Assembly (NCBI GenBank): GCA_022711595.1
Contig: JAKLET010000013.1
Span: 33,413-97,412 of the forward strand
DNA from: Deltaproteobacteria bacterium
GTDB taxonomy: Bacteria; Desulfobacterota; Syntrophorhabdia; Syntrophorhabdales; Syntrophorhabdaceae
Direction of reading: 5' to 3'
Length of the DNA: 64,000 nt
The first letter of the stretch is position 1. Each line of letters starts with the position of its first letter. Below are positions 1-7,522 of the stretch, piece by piece. The translations under genes and the position numbers were made by a program. The notes beneath the pieces were generated by a model. The model searched no databases and was not told the origin of the DNA. It saw nothing but the letters and a program-made list of their open reading frames with translations.

Positions 1-54
1 AAACAAGCCTCTGCATGCAAAGGATACCGGAGGAAGAGACGGAAACATAGGGAA

Positions 55-93
55 ACAGCTGAAACTGTTTACGCCTTACGCTTTACGGTCTAT
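55..93. repeat. Dispersed intergenic repeat, copy 1
   Basis: Two blocks found here recur about 2.3 kb downstream: a 21-base block starting ACAGCTGAAACTG (55-75) and a 20-base block CCTTACGCTTTACGGtCTAT (74-93). The second copy has the blocks at 2346-2366 and 2413-2432. GAAACGG/CAAACGG words follow at 94-113. The rest of 1-177 shows no convincing gene. Confidence 0.6.
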
Positions 94-177
94 CGAAACG
101 GCTCAAACGGTTTTCTCTTGAAAGGTCTGCTGCATTGACTTGCGCCCCGAATTATGCTAACTAATTATTCTCACAAC

Positions 178-253
178 GGTGGCTGTAGCTCAATGGCGGA
201 GCATCGGATTGTGGTTCCGAGGGTTGCGGGTTCAAGTCCCGTCAGCCACCCCA
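178..253 (+). tRNA. tRNA-His (GTG anticodon)
   Basis: The sequence folds as a full cloverleaf. The acceptor arm GTGGCTG (179-185) pairs with CAGCCAC (243-249). The anticodon loop holds GTG, the T-arm carries GGTTCAAGTCC, and CCA is encoded at 251-253. An extra G at 178 can pair with the discriminator C250, which is the G-1:C73 pair typical of bacterial tRNA-His. A TTGACT hexamer lies upstream at 135-140, but no well-spaced -10 box is evident. A run of T follows the gene. Confidence 0.95.
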
Positions 254-382
254 TTTTTTATTAGCATCAACGGGTTATCAAACGTAAACCTGCATAACAA
301 ATGCAAAGGAACAATACGGGGCCAGGCGGGCCTTGTAAATGACCCCATTAACAGCGCTTACGCTTGTTTTGGTATATAGTGA

Positions 383-1327
383 ATGATTCCAATGAATAAT
401 GATCAATACATGATGCGGGCCGTGAAAGTGAGCCTGGCGGCAAATATTGTTCTATGCATTATCAAGGCGGGCGCGCTCGTCGTGGTCGATTCCATTGCCA
501 TCCTGGCCGATCTGGGGATATCGTGCGTCGCCCTCGCTGTTTCGGTCATACTTTATTACGCGATCAGGATCTCCAACAAGCCCGCTGACATCCTTCATAA
601 CTACGGTTACGGAAGGATAGAGAACGTATGCGAGGTGATGGAAGGTGTTGTCCTCGTCGGGCTCGCCCTTGCCATGTCATTTCAGGCGATCATGTGCATC
701 ATCCGGGTGGAAGAAGTGCATGCCCCTCTGGTAGGTTTTTACTGCAGCCTCGTTGGTGTGGCCATCAATTTCTGGGGATCATATTACATACTTAAGCTGG
801 CACGCAAAAGCGCTTCTCCCGCGTTACGGGCGGAAGGGATCCATTTCAAGCTCGAAGGGTACATCTCGCTGGCTATCACCGTGTCGTTTGTTTTAATTAT
901 CCTTGCAACAAAGACAGGCCCTGCCGGGGTGGCTGATTACATAGACCCGGTGACCACCCTCTTTGTGAGCGCTTTAATAGCCGTCCCATCCATCCGGCTG
1001 CTCAAGGAGGCCTTTATAAAGCTCCTCGATGCCTCCATAGAGGAATCCAGGCAGATCGATGTGGTCAAGGTCCTGGCCAAACATATCGACAGGTATTGCA
1101 ACTTCAAAGACCTGAAGACCCGGAGTGCCGGAAGAAAACGTTTCGTAGATCTCCATCTTGTTATGCCCGAACACATTTCATTGCGAAAAGGCCACGAAAT
1201 AGCTTCCGGCATCAAGAACGATATTCACACGGCGATAGCCGAAAGCGAAGTAACCATAAGAATGGTGCCCTGCAAAAAAGATTGCGCCTATGCTCGTCAG
1301 AAAGCAAAATGCCCCTACCTGGAATAA
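383..1327 (+). CDS. CDF-family (cation diffusion facilitator) membrane protein with altered metal site
   Basis: This 314-residue protein has the CDF layout: about six membrane segments in residues 10-205, the NYGYGRIENV motif after TM2, and a cytoplasmic C-terminal domain from about residue 210. CDF proteins usually export Zn, Fe or Mn by proton antiport. The TM2 motif that is normally [H/D]SxxD reads ISCVA, so both ligands are missing. The TM5 motif that is normally HxxxD reads HFKLE, with His kept and Asp replaced by Glu. The tail adds a Cys cluster (CKKDC, then C at about residue 310). It may carry another substrate, sense metal, or be inactive. No Shine-Dalgarno is evident; an ATG at 392 is an alternative start. 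It lies 130 bases after the tRNA. Confidence 0.8.
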   Translation: MIPMNNDQYMMRAVKVSLAANIVLCIIKAGALVVVDSIAILADLGISCVALAVSVILYYAIRISNKPADILHNYGYGRIENVCEVMEGVVLVGLALAMSFQAIMCIIRVEEVHAPLVGFYCSLVGVAINFWGSYYILKLARKSASPALRAEGIHFKLEGYISLAITVSFVLIILATKTGPAGVADYIDPVTTLFVSALIAVPSIRLLKEAFIKLLDASIEESRQIDVVKVLAKHIDRYCNFKDLKTRSAGRKRFVDLHLVMPEHISLRKGHEIASGIKNDIHTAIAESEVTIRMVPCKKDCAYARQKAKCPYLE

Positions 1328-1417
1328 TCCTCCGCCCATCCGTTTCCGGCAGCTTCTTTTCCCGGTGCACGAATCCGGCGATCTTACCGGCCAGCCCGAG
1401 ATGGTCGCTGTCTGTTC

Positions 1418-1447
1418 TTGACATTTTTGTCATGCTTTCATTAAGAT
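1418..1447 (+). promoter_or_regulatory. Candidate sigma70 promoter for the STAS/kinase pair
   Basis: TTGACA (1418-1423), an 18-base spacer and TAAGAT (1442-1447) lie about 54 bases before the STAS start codon. Confidence 0.5.
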
Positions 1448-1500
1448 ATTGTTTTTTTACCGGTCATCGTATACAATTCATCTAAAAAACGAGGATATCA

Positions 1501-1845
1501 ATGGAGATCAGCAGCCGCAAAGAAAAAGAAGTTACAGTGGTTACCGTTACAGGAAGGATAGACGCCATTACCGCGCCTGACTTTGAAAACCATCTTGACG
1601 GCCTTATCGGCCAGGGGGACAAGCTGCTTCTCATAAACCTGTCCGGCCTCGGATACATCAGCAGCGCCGGACTCAGGAGCATTCTCTCATCGGCCAAAAA
1701 ATTGAAAACGCTCTCGGGAGAACTCGTCTTCGCCGGCCTTCAGGGCCCCGTTGAAGAGGTCTTTCAAATATCCGGGTTCCAGTCGATTTTCAAGATCTTC
1801 CCCTCAGAAGGGGATGCATTGAACAGCTTTTTAAAGGATGGCTGA
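1501..1845 (+). CDS. STAS-domain anti-sigma factor antagonist
   Basis: The 114-residue protein is a single STAS domain of the SpoIIAA/RsbV type. It shows the N-terminal strand pattern and the phospho-acceptor segment YISSAGLRSIL around residues 56-66, whose second Ser is the expected phosphorylation site. Such proteins bind an anti-sigma kinase when unphosphorylated. A GAGG Shine-Dalgarno lies 7 bases before the ATG. The stop overlaps the start of the kinase gene by 8 bases, so the two are co-translated. The SpoIIE-type phosphatase on the other strand at 3.7-5.6 kb is the natural candidate to dephosphorylate it; that link is inferred from proximity. Confidence 0.88.
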   Translation: MEISSRKEKEVTVVTVTGRIDAITAPDFENHLDGLIGQGDKLLLINLSGLGYISSAGLRSILSSAKKLKTLSGELVFAGLQGPVEEVFQISGFQSIFKIFPSEGDALNSFLKDG

Positions 1846-2266
1846 AAGCTTTCACACCCTTCGCCGCATAGAGTTTCCCGCGGCAATCCCTTCCTTGCCC
1901 GACCTTCTGGCATCGCTCTCCGAATGCGCGCGCGATGCAGGCTTCAGCGAACACAAGATAGGCTCCATTGAACTTGTTGTGGAAGAGGCGATAGTCAATA
2001 TCATTAAATATTCCTACAAAGAGGCCGAAGGCACCGTCACTGTGATCTGTTCCGTTGACAACGACAGGAAGAGCATCCGCATCGAAATCATCGACAGCGG
2101 CACACCTTTCAACCCTCTCACAAAAGACACTCCAGACACAACCTCCGGCATAGAGGATCGTGCTATCGGCGGGTTGGGGATATTCTTTATAAAGAAAATG
2201 ACTGACAACGCAGAATACCGCCGGGAAGATGACAGGAACATCCTGAGTATCACGATAGAGAAATAG
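1838..2266 (+). CDS. RsbW-like anti-sigma serine kinase (HATPase_c)
   Basis: This 142-residue single-domain GHKL ATPase has the N box ELVVEEAIVNIIKYSY (about residues 47-62), the G1 motif DSGTPFNP and the G2 motif GGLGIFFIKK. RsbW/SpoIIAB-type kinases phosphorylate a STAS antagonist and hold a sigma factor or another partner. It overlaps the STAS gene by 8 bases. No sigma factor gene is present in the window, so the final target is unknown and may not be a sigma factor. Confidence 0.88.
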   Translation: MAESFHTLRRIEFPAAIPSLPDLLASLSECARDAGFSEHKIGSIELVVEEAIVNIIKYSYKEAEGTVTVICSVDNDRKSIRIEIIDSGTPFNPLTKDTPDTTSGIEDRAIGGLGIFFIKKMTDNAEYRREDDRNILSITIEK

Positions 2267-2282
2267 ATGATAAAACAAGCCT

Positions 2283-2471
2283 GAACCGTTCCAACCCGTT
2301 CCAACCGTTTCAAAAGGTAAAACCAAAAAAGATCTGAGGTCTTTAACAGCTGAAACTGTTTACGCCTGGTGCTTCACGGTTCACGGTTTTTAAAACGCCT
2401 TACGGTTTCACTCCTTACGCTTTACGGCCTATTGGAACGGTTGGAACGGTTGGAACGGCTGGAACGGTTTT
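2283..2471. repeat. Inverted arrays of GGAACGGTT words between convergent genes; also dispersed repeat copy 2
   Basis: The left arm (2283-2309) contains AACCGTTCCAACCCGTTCC; the right arm (2433-2470) has four near-repeats of GGAACGGTT. The arms are nearly complementary and could form a long hairpin usable as a terminator by both converging genes. The loop region includes the second copy of the dispersed blocks (2346-2366 and 2413-2432). Confidence 0.65.
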
Positions 2472-3458
2472 TCAGAGGTTTACTTCGTAACCGTCATAAG
2501 CAAGGTCCACCTTCATAGGATGGGGCTTGTGATCGTTATAGATCTTCAGGTAATTCCTGGTATCGTCCAGCAGGACATCAAGGCGTTCATCGGTGTATGT
2601 GGGTTCGTTGTGGAACAGGCACAAATGCTTGACCTTGGCCTTAACGGCAAGTTCGACGGCCGCGACGTAGCTCGAATGGCCCCAATCGTCCTTGGAAAGC
2701 ACCGCTTCGCCCCAATCATACTGGGCGTCAAAGATCAGCAGGTCCGCCTCTTTGAAAAAATCCAGAAAGGGATAGTTCTCTTCCCGGGCGGTGCTGTCAT
2801 AGCTTGTCTTGTGTTCCGCATCGGATGAATAGACAACCGTCTTGCCAGCTTTTCGAAAACGGTACCCGTAAGAAATGCCAGGGTGCTCCTGTTTTATGCC
2901 CGTGACGTGGAAACCGCTTATTTCGTAGCTTTTTCCGGGCTTAAGTACAACGAATTCTATATTTGCGTTCATGCTGGCAAGAGGCACCGGGAAATACGGC
3001 TGGTTCTGCTGCTTGACAAAATAGCTTTTCAGGTTCTTGTGGAAACTGTAGACTTTCACAATATTACCGGGGATATACGCGGGCGTGAAAAAAGGGAACC
3101 CCTGTATATGGTCCCAGTGAAAATGGGAAATGAATATATTGAAGACCGATCCGCTCTTGCGCTGCAAACCCTGCTCGATGCGTTTCATGTGATAATTGCC
3201 CAGATCCCTCAGCCCCGTTCCCGCATCGCAGATGACATATTCTTTACCGTTGCGGATCTCCACACAGGGCGTGTTGCTTCCATAGTTCCCCCGGACGGTA
3301 AAGGGCAGATCATTGTCAACGAATCTCTCTATTTCCTCATCGTTTGTGAATTTATGCGTTTTAGCTTCTTTGATGGCCCGGACGACCTTGGCACGCACGG
3401 TCTCTGCCGTAATAGATGCAGGCAGCGACCCCCTGGTGCCCCAAAAATAAACCCGCAT
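2472..3458 (-). CDS. MBL-fold metallo-hydrolase (RNase Z / cyclic phosphodiesterase-like)
   Basis: The start at MRVYFWGTRGSLP is chosen because AAGGAG lies just upstream and because the family begins this way; a longer frame reaches 3500. The 328-residue protein has the zinc motif SHFHWDH (HxHxDH), then a Ser-Ser-Asp-Ala-Glu-His segment and a late His in LFHNEP, as in beta-lactamase-fold phosphodiesterases. It is cytoplasmic with no signal peptide. An insert of about 50 residues after the N-terminal GTRGSLP (Lys/Glu rich) is usual for this subgroup. The substrate cannot be told from sequence. It is convergent with the STAS/kinase pair, and the stop sits beside the inverted repeat. Confidence 0.85.
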   Translation of the reverse strand: MRVYFWGTRGSLPASITAETVRAKVVRAIKEAKTHKFTNDEEIERFVDNDLPFTVRGNYGSNTPCVEIRNGKEYVICDAGTGLRDLGNYHMKRIEQGLQRKSGSVFNIFISHFHWDHIQGFPFFTPAYIPGNIVKVYSFHKNLKSYFVKQQNQPYFPVPLASMNANIEFVVLKPGKSYEISGFHVTGIKQEHPGISYGYRFRKAGKTVVYSSDAEHKTSYDSTAREENYPFLDFFKEADLLIFDAQYDWGEAVLSKDDWGHSSYVAAVELAVKAKVKHLCLFHNEPTYTDERLDVLLDDTRNYLKIYNDHKPHPMKVDLAYDGYEVNL

Positions 3459-3581
3459 ACCTTCTCCTTTGATTTGACATATTATTTTAACCTCTTGCAA
3501 GGAAAATGCAAGAATATTTTTAAGGTATTGTAATGTAAAAACAGCTAATGAACAATGATATGAATCACAGGTAATAAAAAA

Positions 3582-3698
3582 ACAGGCGATGGGTCATGGG
3601 TGATAGATTATGGGAAAGAATAAAAAAACCGGTCATGGACGATGGGATTTTTCGAATGCTTTTTTCCCATTACCGATAACCTATGACCCATCACCTGT
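3582..3698. repeat. Inverted repeat at the 3' end of the SpoIIE-type gene
   Basis: Arms at 3582-3599 and 3681-3698 (core GATGGGTCAT / ATGACCCATC) match at 16 of 18 positions. The right arm covers the stop codon of the phosphatase gene. The words GATGGG and GGTCATGG repeat within the loop. This is probably a terminator hairpin. Confidence 0.5.
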
Positions 3699-5622
3699 TT
3701 CCTTCATACCTCACCACCATCATGGTGATGTCGTCATACTGGGGAGTGTCCTGGCAGAAATCGTTGACGGCCCTGGCAACTGACCCTGTGATCTCCGACG
3801 CGGACCCGCCGCTGCTTGCGAGGATAACATCCTTTAAGCGGTCTGTGTTGAATATCTCTTCGGCACCGTTCATGGCTTCCGTTACACCGTCGGTATAAAG
3901 GAACAATCCGTCACCGGGTTCGAGGACAAGGGTCCTTGTTGAATAGCGGGAGCCGTCCATGATGCCCACGACAAGTTCTCCGGGACCGTCAAGGTAATCC
4001 GCCCCGCCGTCTGCCCGCATTACAAGGGGAGGGTTGTGCCCTCCGTTGGTATAGGAGATCTCACCCGTTGCAGTGTTAAGTATGGCGCAAAAGACGGTAA
4101 TGAACATGTCGGCATCGTTTCCCTTGCTGAGCTCGTCGTTGACCTGCTCCATGAGGGCGCCCGTCCCGAGGCTCGTCGATGCCTTCGCCTTGATGAGCGT
4201 TTTTGTATATGCCATGAATATGGCCGCAGGTATCCCCTTGCCGGAAGCGTCTCCGATGACAAAACAGAGGTGGTCGTTATCGATGAGGAAAAAATCATAG
4301 AAGTCGCCGCCGACCTCGCGCGCAGGAATGGTTGAGGCATGGATGTCAAAGTCCGTCCTGTCCGGAAAGGCCGGGAATTTTTTAGGCAGGATGCCCATCT
4401 GGATATTGCGGGCAATTTTCAGTTCGCTCTCCATGCGCTGTTTGGAGGCGGTTGTTTCGGTGATCTCCCTGATATAATCCTTCAGGGATGTTTTCATGCA
4501 ATCGAGGGCGACCGTGAGCTTGCCCACCTCATCGCCCGCTTTTGCCTCCGGCAGCTGCACCTCGAGATTGCCCCTGCCTATCTTTACCGCCGCATTGGCC
4601 ATCTCCGTCAGCGGCCTGGTAATGGACCTGGCGATAAATATTATTGCCAGTGCCAGGAGCAAAAGCCCGATCACGCCAAGGGCAATAACAACATGGTTGA
4701 GATTGGTGATGTCCGCCATGAGCTCATCATAAGGGAAGAGGACCCCCAGCGACCATCCGTTGGACTTGATCGGCACATAGGTCATAATGCAGTGTTTTCC
4801 GGTGACCGCGCTTCTGACCGGGACCGAGGAATATCCCGTCTCCCCCCGTATCATCTTTCTTCCCGTTTCCCTGAGGGTGTTTTCTCCCCTCTCCTCTGCC
4901 ACGGAAAAGATCGTCTCGTTCATAATGTAGTCTTTGATGGGATGGGTGACAAAGGTGCCATTCTTTGAGATGAGGAACCCGTAGCCGGATTTGAGGATCT
5001 TGATCGATGAGACGATGTCCCTGAGGTGGTCAAGGGAGATGTCGACAACCACGATGCCTGCCAGTTTCCTCTCGCCCTCAACGTTCCTGTAGAATGGAAC
5101 GGCATAGGAAGACATGAGGATACCGCCGCCTTCGCCAAAATACGGCTCCGTCCACTGAGGTTGTTCAAGCTCTTTCGGTATCTGATACCAATCCCATAAA
5201 AAATAATCATAGAACTTATCGAGATACTTGAAGCTGACCCCGCCGTTGCTCTTGTAGAAATATGGAGCATAATGTTTTTTGTTCTTGTCAAAGGCGTAGG
5301 GCTCGAACGCAACCGCCGCGCCGTAGATCTCAGGATTTTTCTCAACAATGGCGTATATGACCCTGAAAAGCTCCGCTTCATCATAATTGGTGTTTTCCAG
5401 GAGATATGCAGTGTTTAAGGGGACCTTCTGTGTTGAGGTCAAAAGGATCTCTATCCTGCTCGTTGTAGTTGTTATGAGGTTCGCGGAGTTCTCTTCGATG
5501 CCCTTTTTGATCATCTTGCGCGATACAAGATAATTGTAGCTGAAAATGACGGTAAAGATCAGGGCGCTGCTCAGGGTAAAGAACAGGACAAGTTTGAAAG
5601 CGATCCCTTTATTTTTGAACAT
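3691..5622 (-). CDS. Membrane sensor phosphatase: dCache-HAMP-SpoIIE (PP2C)
   Basis: About 643 residues. There is a TM segment near residues 10-30, then a periplasmic dCache-like sensor of roughly 280 residues (including the WYQIPKELEQPQWTEPYFGEGG region typical of such sensors), a second TM near 325-345, a HAMP domain, a short linker and a C-terminal SpoIIE/PP2C phosphatase. The acidic metal motifs are intact: EVGGDFYDF, GDASGKGIPAA, TDGVTEAMN and DDITMMVV. The expected activity is removal of phosphate from a STAS protein. The start at 5622 has AGGG just upstream; an ATG at 5649 is possible. Either start lies inside the end of the preceding binding-protein gene, so translation is coupled. 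Confidence 0.87.
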   Translation of the reverse strand: MFKNKGIAFKLVLFFTLSSALIFTVIFSYNYLVSRKMIKKGIEENSANLITTTTSRIEILLTSTQKVPLNTAYLLENTNYDEAELFRVIYAIVEKNPEIYGAAVAFEPYAFDKNKKHYAPYFYKSNGGVSFKYLDKFYDYFLWDWYQIPKELEQPQWTEPYFGEGGGILMSSYAVPFYRNVEGERKLAGIVVVDISLDHLRDIVSSIKILKSGYGFLISKNGTFVTHPIKDYIMNETIFSVAEERGENTLRETGRKMIRGETGYSSVPVRSAVTGKHCIMTYVPIKSNGWSLGVLFPYDELMADITNLNHVVIALGVIGLLLLALAIIFIARSITRPLTEMANAAVKIGRGNLEVQLPEAKAGDEVGKLTVALDCMKTSLKDYIREITETTASKQRMESELKIARNIQMGILPKKFPAFPDRTDFDIHASTIPAREVGGDFYDFFLIDNDHLCFVIGDASGKGIPAAIFMAYTKTLIKAKASTSLGTGALMEQVNDELSKGNDADMFITVFCAILNTATGEISYTNGGHNPPLVMRADGGADYLDGPGELVVGIMDGSRYSTRTLVLEPGDGLFLYTDGVTEAMNGAEEIFNTDRLKDVILASSGGSASEITGSVARAVNDFCQDTPQYDDITMMVVRYEGNR

Positions 5623-6601
5623 ATCCCTGACACCTAAAAGCAAACTCATCGTAATCGGGTATATTCGTGATGAGACCGCCGTTTTTTAATTCCAGGGCCA
5701 CTCTCTCGTAATCCTCCTTTTTCAGGACCCCCGGCTCTCCTGCGCCCTGCTCAACCGGCATTATGATGTCTTTCATCCTTTCGAACATCCATTTTTGATG
5801 TACCCTGTTCGCGGGCACATTGGCCGCGGTCATATACTTGAGCACAGTATCAACGGCACGGTCCGGATGGCTGAACGCGTACATCCAGCCTTCCATGGAA
5901 GCCTTGACAAAGGCGCATACCAGTGCCGGGTCTTTTTTCAGCGTTTCCTCCATGACAAAGATGCCGTCTTCGGGAAAATTGAGGCCGAAATCACTATAGA
6001 AAAAGGTGGTCAGTTCATCGGCGTTTATGCCGGCGTTGAGGATCGTGTGATACTCATTGTACCACATTGCCGATGCCGCGTCGACACCATCCCGAAGGAA
6101 AAGGTTCACTGAATACGACTGTGGAATGATCTTAACCATGAGGTTATGTTTTTTGAAAAAAGCCATCGGCTGGATGCGGAAATCATTACCCCAGAGACCA
6201 ACCTTCTTTCCCTGAAGGTCTTCCGGTCTCTTGATGCCGCGCGCTTTTTTTGCAATGAGCATAAGTGATGAACGCTGTACGATCTGGGCTATGTTGACCA
6301 GTCTGACACCGCTGGAGCGTTTCTGGATAGCGGTTGAGAGCCATATGCTGCCAACGTCCGCCTCCCCTTTCTCAAGAAGCTCCGATGAAGGCCTGCCTGG
6401 TCCTCCCTGGATGATATTAATATCAATGCCGTGCTTTTTGTAGATCCCTTCATCATACGCCACGTAATAGCCGGCGAACTGGGCCTGAGGGCCCCACTGG
6501 GGAATGAAGGATATCTTCTTCAATGGTTCCTGTGCCGTGGCGACGGCAGCTGCCGCGAAAAACAAAAAAGACAGCAGCATTGCTGTCGTCATCCTTCGCA
6601 T
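5609..6601 (-). CDS. NMT1/THI5-like periplasmic substrate-binding protein
   Basis: Start chosen at MRRMTTAM, with AAGGGG 8 bases upstream and directly before a signal peptide ending near TAQ; a frame to 6643 has no such support. The mature protein matches the SsuA/NMT1 fold (IPQWGPQAQFAGYYVAYDEGIYKKHGI; GGPGRPSSELLEKGEADVGS). These bind pyrimidine-like or sulfonate-type ligands for ABC importers. No permease or ATPase lies nearby. Instead its 3' end overlaps the dCache-SpoIIE gene by 14 bases. I infer that it may present ligand to that sensor rather than to a transporter. Confidence 0.85.
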   Translation of the reverse strand: MRRMTTAMLLSFLFFAAAAVATAQEPLKKISFIPQWGPQAQFAGYYVAYDEGIYKKHGIDINIIQGGPGRPSSELLEKGEADVGSIWLSTAIQKRSSGVRLVNIAQIVQRSSLMLIAKKARGIKRPEDLQGKKVGLWGNDFRIQPMAFFKKHNLMVKIIPQSYSVNLFLRDGVDAASAMWYNEYHTILNAGINADELTTFFYSDFGLNFPEDGIFVMEETLKKDPALVCAFVKASMEGWMYAFSHPDRAVDTVLKYMTAANVPANRVHQKWMFERMKDIIMPVEQGAGEPGVLKKEDYERVALELKNGGLITNIPDYDEFAFRCQGYVQK

Positions 6602-6785
6602 AAAAGAACCCCTTAAATTATCTGTCTTGCCCCATTTCATCACGTTCAGTTATTATGATGATTGATGGTGCACCGTTTAGTCAACACAAAAATCCCTAAT
6701 TTTCGATAACAATGATAATAAACAGCATTTCCATCCGAAAGGGGACAAATCGTGAATACGGACGGCTGAAACGGCTGAAACTTTT

Positions 6786-7511
6786 TTAGACCAGGTACGG
6801 TTCCCACATCTTCAACGTTCTTTTGATGTACTCGGAAGGCACACCCTTCACTATCTGGTTATGGCCCGGCAGCAGGATATCTACATCCAGTTTTGCCAGA
6901 TTGCCAAGTGATTCCTTGAGTTTCGAAGCGTCAGCCCCGAAAAGGTCAAAACGGCCTATGGCATAATCGGCGTAAACAACATCGCCGGGAATCAGTATCT
7001 TTGCCGCGGGCTCATAGAGGGCGATGCCCCCCATGGAATGGCCGGGAATATGTATCACATCCCAGACCATGCCGCCGATCTCCAGCGTTTCTCCGCCTTC
7101 CAGTTTGCGGTCCACATTGAATTTGAAGGAATCGGGTGCCAGGCCAAACTGCATCTGGCACATCCCCTTGAACATGTCCATACCGTACACAGCGCGATCA
7201 TCGCCTTTTTCAAGGAGATCTGCTTCAAGTTTATGGACCCAGAGCTGCGCCGACGGGAACGCCTTCTGCATCTCCGTGAGGCACCCGATATGGTCGAGGT
7301 GCGTGTGGGTCATTATGATCCTTTTCACAGCGGCGGGGTCGATCCCCAGTTTTTTTATGGATCCGGCCTTATATTCGCCTTTCCCTGTGAGGCCCACATC
7401 AACTATTGTCAGGTCATCGGACTCGGGAACACCAAGGACGTACACGTGGGAATCAGGAATGAACTCGTCCTGACCGGGAATGAAATGGACACCTTTATAA
7501 ACCTGCGACAT
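6786..7511 (-). CDS. MBL-fold hydrolase (glyoxalase II-like)
   Basis: 241 residues with the zinc motifs THTHLDH (about residues 68-74), HIPGHSMGG, GDVVYADY and a final LLPGHN. The lack of a signal peptide suggests a cytoplasmic protein. A GGAG Shine-Dalgarno precedes the ATG. The gene starts 11 bases after the RND permease stop and is probably the last gene of the efflux operon. Whether it serves the pump (for example by detoxifying a substrate) is unknown. Confidence 0.85.
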   Translation of the reverse strand: MSQVYKGVHFIPGQDEFIPDSHVYVLGVPESDDLTIVDVGLTGKGEYKAGSIKKLGIDPAAVKRIIMTHTHLDHIGCLTEMQKAFPSAQLWVHKLEADLLEKGDDRAVYGMDMFKGMCQMQFGLAPDSFKFNVDRKLEGGETLEIGGMVWDVIHIPGHSMGGIALYEPAAKILIPGDVVYADYAIGRFDLFGADASKLKESLGNLAKLDVDILLPGHNQIVKGVPSEYIKRTLKMWEPYLV

Positions 7512-7522
7512 GGAACGCTCCT

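Noticed and set aside
2433..2470. CRISPR-like array from the regular GGAACGGTT repeats
   Set aside because: Units are about 9-10 bases with no unique spacers and no cas genes nearby.
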